A stretch of DNA of 64,000 nt from Aquilaria yunnanensis (taxonomy: Eukaryota > Streptophyta > Magnoliopsida > Malvales > Thymelaeaceae): the NCBI GenBank assembly GCA_039654915.1, contig CM077595.1, positions 92,545,501 to 92,609,500 on the forward strand, read 5' to 3'. Under the pieces are notes generated by a model. That model did no database searches, was not told where the DNA came from, and saw only the letters and a list, made by a program, of their open reading frames with translations. A program made the translations under genes and the position numbers. Of this stretch, positions 13,110-24,069 are shown piece by piece. Numbering within the stretch: position 1 is the first letter of the stretch; each line of letters begins with the position of its first letter.

Positions 13110-16100
13110 AAAAAAAAGTCCTATAACTTTGGTAACTTTTCTAAGTAAGTCCTATATCTTCATGATTTTTTGTTTGAGTCATATATCTTAAAAAACATAA
13201 TCACTGTTAGTCCTACAAACAAAAAACTTGATAGAGATCTGATGTGGTGGAAAATGGACATTAAAAACAATGGGAAAAAAATCAAAATTGGACATCTAAC
13301 GTTGTAAATTTTATAATTAAATTACCAAGTTTTTATTTTTTCATAACTCACCCCTAGAACCCTAAATATTCTCTTCTGGTGCCGTTGTCCTTCAAGTATA
13401 AACCTGTTACATTTTCTTTTTTCTTTCTCCTTGAGAGTGAAGAACAAGGAACAATTTTCATACTTTCCAATAAAAAAAATACAGGTTTTTAAGTGATAAC
13501 ACTAATTATAATCCAACAATTAAAAACATATAAAGCTTTTGGAAATGGAGAATTCCTAGCAGGGAGTGGAATAAAAACCTTCCACCAAGTAACAGCTAGA
13601 TCATGTTCTGGCAAGAAAGCTGGAGTTGAATGACCTCAATCTTGATCCAACTGTCAATGGCTTGATTATACTGCCTCACAATTTTATAATTAATTAATCT
13701 TCCTATATATCTATATATTCATTAGGTTATAAATCCATTTTTTCATCATCAGTGAAATTATCATTATTACATTGTTATTACTGATATAAATATCCTTTCT
13801 GTAGTATACTTATAGCTCATTTTGTGAAATTTTATTGTTTATTCTTCCAAGCTTCTGTAAAAGCATGCAGAGTTAATAAAAAAAAGATTATATCATTTTA
13901 TAATGGAATCCATAAAGTACAATGAAATATTACAAAATTGATTGTGAAATATTAAGTAATGAGCTATTTAATACATTATTATTAATTAGTGTTTTTAATT
14001 TTTCATTTGACTTGTACATGAAATAAAATTCTATAAGTTAATAAGCTCAAAATATATTTTTAAAATATAGTATTTTTTAAAATTTTATTTTTGAGTTGGA
14101 TAACTTATAAATAATTAATTACATTCTAAAAGAATTTTTTCAAGTAATTGTTAAGTAGGTAAAGTGCTAGTTTTTAAATGGTTCAATTGATGTGATATCC
14201 TCATTCTCATGGCATATTCCATTGACGTAATGGCAATCAATGGCCTTAAAACATAAGAAATATAATAGTTTATTTAGGAAAAAGAAAAGAAAAGAAGAAG
14301 AAGAAGAAGAAATGGTTTATTTTAAACATTTTCTAAAAATTTCAGGCACAAAAGCAATAACCAAACTTGCACATTCCAATTAGAGTTACAAAGTTCTAGA
14401 TTTCTTTTAAATTCAGGAGTGAATTGTGAGAAAATAGGAACCCAATGACTTAATTATAAAAGTTACAAAGTTAGATGTTCAATTTTGATTTTTTTTCCCT
14501 TATTTTTAACGTTTGTTTTTCACCACATCAGATTTCCGTTAAGTTTTCCATCTATAGGATTAACAGTGATTACATTTTTTAAGATATATGACTCAAACAG
14601 AAAGTTATAAAAATATAGGTGTTGACACCCAATTTCGTCCGACCAGTTGAAATTTTTTTTAAAAATAAAAAAAAAAATAATAATAATAAAATCAATTAAT
14701 TAATTTTAAGATATAAAATATTGTTTTACGGACATCTTTTTTGTTTTGTTTTTTTTTTATATATAAAAAAAAATATTATTATTAATTAAAAATTAATTAA
14801 ATTAATTAAAATTAAAATGAAATTAATTAATGAAAAAAAAAAAAATTAAAAGTGGCCGACAGACGCTCCCCGGGCACAAATTTCTTCACCTGCTCCCTTC
14901 TCGATTCTTCTTCCCTTTCTATTAAAACAACTCATCTCTCTCTCACTCGGCAGACACACACACACAGCTCACACACACATCTGATCTCTGACCCTCTCTC
15001 ACTTCTCTTCCCTCTCTCTTCTTTTCCCTCTCCCTCTCTCACTTCTCTCGTGAACTCTCTCTCTCTCCTTTGCTCTCCTCTCTCCTTCTCCCTCTCTGTT
15101 TCTCCTTCTCTCTCTCTCTTCTCGCGAACTCTCTCTCTCTCCTTTGCTCTCCTCTCTCCTTCTCCCTCTCTGTTTCTCCTTCTCTCTCTCTCTTCTCGCG
15201 AATTCTCTCTCTCCCCTGGTAACTCGGACCCCTCTCTCTCCTGCCCCTCTCTCTCTCTCACTCACTCTCTTAGCTCTCGCCGGAACCATCCCTCTCTCTC
15301 TCTCTCTCCCGGCGACTTCGCTCGCCTAACTCTCCTCCCTCTCCTTCCCTCTCCTCCCGGAGCGTCGACGCCTCAGGATTTCCCCCAAAACTCCGCCATC
15401 TTCGACGCCCCATCGCCGACGCCCTTGCCACCAGTCACTTCCTCTGCGACGCTGCGTCCAGCTTCTTGCCGTCGCGCTCAGTCGCCGCCTCGTCGCGCCT
15501 CCCTGCCGTCGCGCCAGTCGCCTCGCGTCGCCTCCCTGCCGCTGTGTCGCCCCCTGCTATCCCGCCTCTTCCTTGCGCCACCAGCCACCCAGCTCCAGCT
15601 TCCCGTCGGCGCACGCTGCCGCGTCACCCGTTCGCCCGCCCAGCCGCCGCACCCAAGCCCAGCCTCCGCAGCGCCTCCTACCCCTCCGTCAGCCGTGGCG
15701 CCCAGCCCGCCTCGTCACCCAGCTCCCTCAACTCCACGGTCGCAGCGTCCCGACGCCAGAAGGTTGAAGACGAAGACGCGTTTAACGTTTTGACTGAGTC
15801 AAAGTTTTTTTTTATTTTTTTATTTTTGGGTAAAATCCTTGTTTAGTCCTTAGTTTCCTTTGTTTTATCCATTTAAGTCACTAACATATTCTCTTTTGCA
15901 GATTAACCACTTACAGCAAGTTTTATTGTTTTCTTTGCTTTAATTAGTCTTACTTTTTTTTCTTGTAATTTTTTTTTGATTGATTAAAAGCTTGAATTAA
16001 CTTAAGAGTTATAATTAAACATAATTATATAATTAGGATAGATAGATATTTTTAATAATAATTTTATCCCTGGATTTATTTGATTTATTTATCTGAGACT

Positions 16101-17468
16101 TTTAGTTTGTTTTGACTTACAATTTAGTCACTGATGTTTATTTTCCTTTTTTATGTTTTTGTTTATTCAGTTAATTAAAGGTGTAAAATTCACTTAGCAA
16201 TTAACATTAAGTTTAACTATATGATTAGCTTATATAAATAATTTAAATAAATAATTTGTCTTCGGATTTATCTGATTTGCTCATTTGAAACTTTAAGTTT
16301 GTTTTGATTTACAACTTGATCTCTGATTTACTTATGTTCTTTATTTTGTGTTTTGTTTGTTCAAATGATTAAACGCATAAACTAACTTAGAAATTGTCAT
16401 TAAACTTAATTATATGATTAGGTTAGATGGGTAATTTTAATAGATAATTTATCCTCGGATTTATTTGATTTGTTCGTCTGAGACTTTAAGGTTGTTTTGA
16501 ATTGCAATTTGGCCATTAATGTTTATTCTCTTTTATGTCTTTGTTTGTTCATTTAATTAAGAGCATGAATAAACTTAAAGAATTATTACTAAGCATAATC
16601 GTATGATTTGGTTAGATAAATATTTTTAATACATAATTTGCCCCTGGTCTTATGTGATTTGTATATTTGAGACTCTAATATTGTTCTGATTTACAAATTA
16701 GCCATTGTTTTACTTTTTTAGTATTGTTTGGATTATTAAAGTTATGAATTAGTTTAGAAATTGATGTTAAGCTTAAGCATGATTAAATTAGATAGATTCT
16801 TTAATGATTAATCTAAAATTAGTTTGACATAATCGAAAATCACACATTGAAAATTTCAGTCTGCATGGGCCATTTAGTAATTAATTAAATAACTAATAAT
16901 AAATTAAATTTAAATTAATTTCCATATCCGGATGATCCGGCAGGATCTACAGTTTGGAAATATCAACCTTTTTTTTAAAAAAAAAAAACTATATAAATTA
17001 AATAAAAAGATAAAAATCCATATTTTTACAATATGGATAAAATTATTTAAAATTTCATCAAATTCCGTGTCCAAATGACTCGGCAGAGTCCATGGTTCGG
17101 AATCAAAATCTTCCGTGTCCAAATGACTCGGCAGAGTCCATGGTTCGGAAGTATAAAATTTTACCTGAATTAATTACTAAAAATCCACATTTCGACATAA
17201 TTCAGTTAAAATTTCTATCTTTGAAAATTAACTGAAAATTATTTAAAAGCAAGGTAAAATAAAATTAAAAATCAACTAAGGTGCCAATTTTGGGCGCTCT
17301 AACAATATTGTTTTAGCGTAACCGTACTCCCGATCCCCGAACTCTCGCAGACCATTTTTAAGGTGACCAATCGACCTAAGTAAACAGATTGGTGGCGACT
17401 CTAGAAAACCCGACGTTGCCACAATAGGACTTACTTAGAAAAGTTGCAAAAGTTATAAGATTTTTTTT
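13110..17468. mobile_element. Non-autonomous DNA element with ~210-bp terminal inverted repeats, split by a solo LTR
   Basis: The left arm, 13110-13320 (AAAAAAAAGTCCTATAACTT...), is the reverse complement of 14451-14619 continued at 17429-17468. The right arm is interrupted by the solo LTR at 14620-17423. Without that insertion the element is about 1.56 kb. The interior, 13321-14450, has no transposase-like ORF. The element TSD is ambiguous because the ends are A/T runs; a TAA duplication can be read at both ends. Superfamily is unassigned (Mutator-like by TIR length, or PIF/Harbinger-like by a 3-bp TSD). Confidence 0.7.
14620..17423 (+). mobile_element. Solo LTR, Tat/Ogre-like family
   Basis: It starts TGTTGACACCCAATTTCGTC and ends CGACGTTGCCACA. 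A perfect TSD ATAGG lies at 14615-14619 and 17424-17428, and there is no internal sequence. The leader contains a CT-rich tract (14935-15310) with a 74-bp unit in tandem at 15052 and 15126. The paired family motifs CGGATGATCCGGCAGGAT (about 16927) and twice TGACTCGGCAGAGTCCATGG (17076, 17123) are present. The 313-codon ORF at 14852-15793 is Ser/Leu/Pro low-complexity translation of that leader and is not called as a gene. Confidence 0.93.
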
Positions 17469-17769
17469 AATGTTTAGGTGTGTGTAGTCGATCGCCGTTT
17501 CACATCTCAGTATTGGTTTCTAGATCCTCTATTTTCTCTAATTGTACCCATCATTCACAACTCTTTTCAAACAAATCTCAAATTTTTTTAGGAAGTTAGA
17601 TTTTTGTTGACCAACAAGCCAAAAAAGCTCTTGATCTGATCATCAAGAGAGTAAAACAAATTCTTCCTTATGTTCCTTAATTTCCTCTAGCACGGTTGTT
17701 TAGTTTTTTTTCTATCTCCATTATTTTCATTTTTATGATTTTTTTTCTGTACAATTTTTTTGGTTTTAG

Positions 17770-19413
17770 AGCTTGAAAGATTCATGGATGATCAAGCAGA
17801 AATAATTCTTATAAAATAATAACGTAGACTTCAACAGAAAATATTTGAAGGGTCAGAATCAATTAATACAATAGCTATTTTGAGAACTGAGCAAATGATA
17901 TTTATAAATAAAATCATACACCAAATTAGAGCAGTTCAAAGCAGAATGACAGAATAGAAATTTAGAGCGGAGTGGATGGAGTGATCACTGTGACCACACT
18001 TAAATCACTGTAGTACGTCTAAAATCGTCTAAGAATTGCTAACGATTGAGTGCCCGGAAGGACTAGTCCTAAAATAGTGCATTGCGGAATAGAATAAAAC
18101 ATAATACCCTATGTGAAGGGTCCAGAATTACACTTTCCTAATAGTAAGGGCACAAAACCAATGCCCACAAAAACGGAGTTGGAAAAGAAATTTAGAGCAT
18201 TAAAATTGTTATAAAATTTTTAGTACAAAATATCATAATTAAAACATATCTGATCCCAGCTTATTTAATCAAACACAATACATTGTATAAATAAGATAAA
18301 CTTCAAATAAGTAGATAAATAAGTAAATTCATGAAGTATTTGGAAAATAATTTCAGAATAAAACATGTATTTGAAAACTCTTTTTCTAATTGAAAATCAA
18401 TTTAATGCAAAATAGCTTTAAATCAAAATATTGAAAAATTACTAAGTAGGAAACTTAACACTTTGAAGAAATAATACACACACACACACACACATACATA
18501 ATATCAAAACTATTTAATTTTTAGAAATATTAATAGCCACTTACCTCAAAATGCAACTTTCCAAGTCCTAAAATAATTGTTTAGTCACCTAAAATAATTA
18601 TACAAAAGTTTATGTCAAAATATAATCAATTTAAGGAATAATCCAAAATCACTAGCTATAGTGGCCCAAATGAACACTTCTGGAATCTAAGAATTTTCTG
18701 ACCTGGTGTTAAAAGCACCAGGGACTAATATTGTAATTAATTTGGTTATAGCATCCTACTTCCAGTGACCAAGTTGTAATGTTTTGGATTATAGGGTGTT
18801 GATGAACCGACCTCTAAGCATAAAGGACCTAAATTGTAGTTAGCCCAATTTTTACCCAGAAATACTCGTCTCCTATTTCCACCTTCTGCATTTGAGGTTC
18901 TTCAAGCCAAAACTTCAATAAACTTATTTCTAACTCATCCGAAACAATCCTAATAATTTATTATCCTCTTTAATCATAAAAAATAAATCATGTTCAATAA
19001 AATCATCAATCAAAATCTCTTTTCAAATTCTAAAAACAATTAATTTGTGCACTATAAATAACTAACAAACACTTACTAAAGATCCTACTTTTACTGAAAA
19101 AGTTCACAGGTTGCTTTCACTTGATTCTCAATTGATGATTTCTGCTTCCACTTTTTCAATATAAAGCAATAGCTATATGAAAAAGTGAGAGAAATACACA
19201 ACTATAACTTTTTCTCATTCCCTTTTTTTTATAACCTTAGTCCGTCTCTCTCTTCTTTTCTTTTGGTTTTGTGCCGTAACTCCCCCCCCTTTTTTAATTC
19301 CCTTGCATTTTTTTTTTTAATTTGCTTCTTATTTTTATTTTTTTCCCTTCTCTTGGGCCTTAACCTAAATATCCAAAATAATAAAATAGACTAAATTGAG
19401 TTAGATCATTACA
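17770..19413 (-). mobile_element. Chromovirus-type LTR-like sequence (minus strand), left limit uncertain
   Basis: The right end at 19413, read on the minus strand, begins TGTAATGATCTAACTCAATT. A TGTAAT...CC start is typical of Tekay-like chromovirus LTRs. The body at about 17980-18200 contains phrases common in such LTRs (for example 'GGTCACAGTGATCACTCC' on the minus strand). I could not find the matching left terminus or a TSD, so 17770 is approximate. There is no coding content. The span 17469-17769 between the TIR element and this LTR shows nothing recognisable. Confidence 0.4.
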
Positions 19414-19710
19414 TATATACATACAAAGCCTTAACTCGGCTGATTCTTCTACAAAAAACAGGTAGTCCTTCTTTTATGGTTGAAATTCTCTGATCAGTTT
19501 GTTTTGAGTTTCTCTCCAACTACAAGTCATAACTCAAATACCCAAAATAATAAAATGGACTAAATTGGGTTGGGTCATTACATATATACTGATATACACA
19601 TAAAGCCTTAACTTGACTAATTCTTCTGCCAAAAACAGATGGTCCTTTTATGGTTGGGATTCTCTGATCAGTCTGCTTTGATTTTCCCTCCAACTACAAG
19701 CCATCACATA
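19373..19710. repeat. 169-bp tandem duplication spanning the LTR end and its flank
   Basis: Units 19373-19541 and 19542-19710 both contain the LTR terminus (CATTACA) followed by TATAT and the same flank (CCTTAACT...GATTCTTCT). The duplication therefore arose after LTR insertion. A third, diverged copy of the flank part lies at about 26210-26275. Confidence 0.8.
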
Positions 19711-20110
19711 TTTTAGCATCTTTTGAGCTATGGTAAGACGTTTATATAAGGAGAATATTCCTCCTTGCCTGCTCAAGGCGCTGTAAGTCTAAAACTCCCA
19801 ATCTCCTTGCTGCTTGCAAAGTTCACTGATAGCTAACGTGGAATGCAAGACTTGCTCACTTTGTGAGAGAGGTTGAGGATGAGAGTGATGTTCTCACCCA
19901 CCAAAACAAGACCACAGGAGAGACAAGAAGTGGGCGCCTATGTGATCGCAATGCAAATTCATGTTTGCAGCACATGAGCATATGAAATACCATCGCCAGA
20001 ACTATAACGGCTCTGGGTTTTACTACTAGCGGGATGCTAACTTTGTTAGCCTCAAGCTGTTGGAGACGGAGTGTCGAGAGTATGATGGATTTTGTAACAT
20101 TTGCAACCGT
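19711..20110. other. Unassigned, more GC-balanced spacer
   Basis: Less AT-rich than its surroundings, with a TATA-like 'TTTATATAAGG' at about 19741. No open frame of note. It could be the 3' flank of the minus-strand ORF that follows. Confidence 0.3.
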
Positions 20111-20446
20111 CTATTTCAAAGTCAACACGACATGCTCCAGCACCAATAAGCCGAGTACCACAGTGCTCAAAGTGCAAGAGACGCCACCAAACATGAGATG
20201 AAAGACCACAGAGCCAACCGCTGTCATGAGAAGAAACTTTGACAGCATGCTTAGTGCTTGTTTGGAAGGAGTGACGTTTGGTGTTTCATGGTAAGTGTCT
20301 TGTTGTTTTGGAGGTTGAGTTTCTAGCCTTATGTAAGCTTCATGCTCTGTACTTTCTCGGTGATCGTGTTGTCTTATTATTGCTATTTTATTACTAACTT
20401 CGTGTTTGGACTTTGCTCTTGTTTCTAGTAGTAGTTTGGTATCCAA
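20111..20446 (-). CDS. Possible small membrane protein, unrecognised
   Basis: An ATG-initiated 111-codon ORF. The N-terminal two thirds (residues 1-70) are hydrophilic and charged, with His/Gln-rich stretches. The C-terminal third (about 70-110) is strongly hydrophobic, with two likely membrane segments around LLMTAVGSVVFHLMF and LSTVVLGLLVLEHVVLTL. That organisation, and local base composition richer than the flanks, argue weakly for a real coding exon. I recognise no family, see no splice partners, and find no clear promoter or poly(A) signal. A chance ORF cannot be excluded. Confidence 0.3.
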   Translation of the reverse strand: MDTKLLLETRAKSKHEVSNKIAIIRQHDHRESTEHEAYIRLETQPPKQQDTYHETPNVTPSKQALSMLSKFLLMTAVGSVVFHLMFGGVSCTLSTVVLGLLVLEHVVLTLK

Positions 20447-22815
20447 GGCTTGCGTGCTTAAAGGCCTTGGTTATTTGCTCTTACAAGTTTAGTTTGTGTC
20501 AGATATTGTGCTATCAATAAACCCCTCTTGTTGTTCGTGTGTAATCACAGACTATTATGATTTGTATCTGTTAGTCCTCCGGTTGTAGTTGATTGAACAT
20601 GAGATTTTATCAGTTATGTATGTTACAGGCTTATAGCTCCATTGTTTTAATTAAGAAACCCATATCCAGGACTCAGATGTGACTTAATCAAGAGAGGCCA
20701 ACCATTTTCCTTATGTTCTAGTATCAATTTCGCCCGAGAGATAAACAGTCCAATGGCCCACCACAGTAGCTCTACTAACAAACTCCAGATACAGACCATT
20801 AGCTCACAGATCCATAACCAATTAATTGGAATTTCTAGTACAGAACAGATCAGAACTTAAGGCTGCACCTCACCTGCACTATGAACACATAAACCAGAAT
20901 TTCCAGTAACAATTATACAATGTAAGTCCAATCTGCAAGGTAAATCAGAAGGGGTAATGAGAACTCAGTAAGGAAACACTTGATTAATGCAGCAAACAAT
21001 TCAGTAGCATGCATATTCAATCAGACAGAATAAGAGAAACAGATCAGTAGCCCTTAACCAGACAGATCAGTTCAGATATATCAGACGAGCAAGTAACACG
21101 GATCAGATTACAGCTCCAAGAGTAACAGAAAATTGGCCACAGATGATGATCTAGATTAATCTCTCCCTCCTTACTTGCCCAAATCCAGAATTTATCTGGG
21201 TCTTCCACTTAATTCCAGATGGAAATCAAGCTGATCCCCAGTTCCTTCAGAACTGATGTCTGACAGATTGCTGGTAATTACAGAATTCCCTTGAAAGCCA
21301 TGGTCATTCAATGCACCATCGTCACATGACTTCCTAGACTTCTCAGTGCACATGCAAAGGCTTGATTCACGCATGCATTAGTTGTATTAACAACAGAAAC
21401 CAGAGAAGTTCATATTTCCTTACAATTCGTGCTTACTGAAACCAGAAGGCCGAACCTGCTGCCTAGTCAAAACGTACTGCCTTGTCACTGAAGAAACGAT
21501 GCTTGCTTGTAAAATTGCAGCAGCAACCGAGCCAACATGATCCTGATTCTGTAGGTCTCTCATCAGTCACACTAATCTTACTTCCTCAACTACAGTGGGA
21601 ACGGCAACTACCGAGTACAGCCACTTAACTTTGCTTAACCTGTAAAAGAAATACCCTTTCATTGATGAGCTAACCATTTAAGCCATCAACATACTTCAGT
21701 CGAGGACTTCATTACCGGTACAACCTGCTTACTTATCAGAACTAATGTAGATAACTGATCTGCAAACTCAGCTCGCCACTTGTACTAACTTAACCTGCAA
21801 ATTAATAAATGATAACAATCTGATGTTGGACTAACCGTTAAATCTTCATTTATCTGAACTTGTTCACTTATTTACGGTAGTAGGATTGAATGATGTGCAG
21901 TCACAACCACAGCTTTACTCTGTTCATTCACACCCGCGCCCATTACTCAGAAGCACAAACATGAGATTTTGAATCTCAGTAAGTTTGCCACACAACAAGA
22001 ACTTAAATTTCATAAATGCTCTTTGAGTTTCAAGCCTGGTATTTAAAGCAACAAAGCTTTCTCAGCTCCTTTCTTGTTATGAATGAACTCTTGGATACTA
22101 AATTGTATTAGGGTGGTGCTAGAGGTATCAATTCAAACTGGCCTATGATCACATCCTCATGTGACTTTAAGTGATCACATGACTGCCTTGAACCATGCAG
22201 ATTCAACAAAGACTTTCTGCTAAAAAACTTAAATCAGTAAGTTTCTTCATGCCTAAATATTCAAGTAAACAGATATTAAAAATATCAGAACATCTTCATC
22301 TTAGACACCTACTCCAATATGGACTACCTTCATTAGTGTCTGTATAAATTTCGACTACAATTGCTCAAGTTTGATAAGCACACGAACACTTTCAACCCTA
22401 TTTTCCTAATATAAATCAAGGTTCCACAAAACTACTTGTCTAATTCCAATTCAGTCCTTAAAGACTTAACCCGTACATGCTTGACTTCCTTTTCCAGCTC
22501 AACTCAATTTCTGTTCTATCTTCCTAATCACATATGAAATCAGTAATATCAGTTGCTCATCTTCCAGTTACTTGATGTTTCTATGACTTCGTTTTCCCAA
22601 GTTTCTGGCTGCTGATTGTCTCTGCTTTGCGTCAGTTTCAATTTGCTGTGTTCATGTAGTAAAAATCTTAACTCGGTCTATTGTGGTCTCATTTGTAAGA
22701 CTTCCATGCATATATCAGTTCTACATTTTATTGATGAATTTACTGATGTTTTATTGAATAATAATGAAGGTCTAGATCAAGCAATTGGAGAAATAGCTTA
22801 TGTTATGGAGGTTAA
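20447..22815. other. Intergenic or repeat-derived sequence
   Basis: Balanced composition with many short near-repeats ('AACAGATCAG', 'AACCAGAAG'). Minus-strand ORF 21192-21374 and plus-strand ORF 22616-22882 are not supported; the latter runs across the boundary of an inserted LTR at 22816. The sequence is probably contiguous with 24070 onward before that insertion. Confidence 0.35.
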
Positions 22816-24064
22816 TGTTGGGAATCCGAACGAGTTTCACGCTATTAAATTAGCGTACACCAGGATCGGATTGCAGAAATAATCACACGGGTACCTTGTT
22901 TTCGAAATTCCACAAACGCAGAATTCTCCAAGCTTAACACGCTCGAATTCCTTCTCCACCCGTTGCACTATATGAGTGTTTGTACTATTATTGTTTTTTT
23001 GTTTCTGTTTCCATCATCCATCTATATTCAATAATACACAACCACTCCTTTTATAGGCAAAAAGTACAATAGCTTCTCTTAGAAGCTAAAGTACAACTTC
23101 TCTTAGAAGTTAAACCGGGTAGAGTTCAGAATGTGGCGTGGGACCCTTGGGATCTCTTAATCCTGTCAAATTAGTCCTCAACTAATTTATTGTTTACAAG
23201 TCAGTACAACATATTATACGACCTTGTAAAATTTCCCAAGATTTCAGAGACAATTCACAAGTACCCATTTTATTCTATTCCGTTCACCGTCCAATATTGT
23301 TGCACATAATCCGGACTAGACCAACCACATCCAAAACGTGGTACTGTCAATTCGGAATTAAATATGTGCACGTCTCTTCAAGTTTATTCGGACTCTAAAC
23401 AATTTAGAAAAACATTTATAAAATCTATATATACCATCTATATAATTTTATATATAGAAAATAATATTTCCAAAACAATATTTTTCTAAATCGACCACGT
23501 GGATTTCTTAATCCGAAAAACCAAGAGACTTACTCCACAATATTCATTCTCATTTCAAGAGCGGTGAATTCTATGTTGAATAATCATGAACTTAACATGT
23601 TACATTTATGTGATCCAACATGTCCAAGTATATCCTATAGTAGGCATCATTGGTTGACATATCAAAATCACATAAAGTATACATTTAAATTCATATTATT
23701 CTCAAGTCTACGGAATAAATAACATTTACTCTTTCTCAACAGTTGAAGGTCTAAGAGTAATTGTTTTGGTCCTGTTCAAATATTTATCTCCATAAATATC
23801 CACATACGCATTAGGAACCAATATTCCAGTGATTGAGACAAATCACTCTATCTCATATAGTAATGTCATATGTGCAATCTTTTATGAGTAATCAACCCAT
23901 GTATATATTCATAGATTGTGAACACCTTTTTAAAGAACTACAAAGATGAATTAAGTCTCATGTGGCATGATCTCCATCATCCATCAATTCATATATAATA
24001 TAGTTCTTATGGATTTATCACAATAGGAGATAAGTTGGCTTTGATGAGCACAACAAATCTTTCA
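22816..24064 (-). mobile_element. Solo LTR, Copia-like (minus strand)
   Basis: Ends TG...CA with a perfect 5-bp TSD GTTAA at 22811-22815 and 24065-24069. On the minus strand it starts TGAAAGATTTGTTGTGC, has a TATA box (CCTATAAAAGGAG, plus-strand position about 23052-23064) in its last quarter, and ends GGATTCCCAACA. Length 1249 bp, no internal coding region, so a solo LTR. Copia-type assignment rests on size, the AACA terminus and layout only. Confidence 0.85.
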
Positions 24065-24069
24065 GTTAA

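Noticed and set aside
14852..15846. 313-codon Ser/Leu/Pro-rich ORF and overlapping ORFs
   Set aside because: Translation of CT-rich and GC-rich LTR leader with 74-bp tandem units; open on several frames and both strands, no domain.
22616..22882. 88-codon ORF that looks protein-like near its end
   Set aside because: Its last 22 codons are inside the Copia-like solo LTR, so the frame is a by-product of the insertion.
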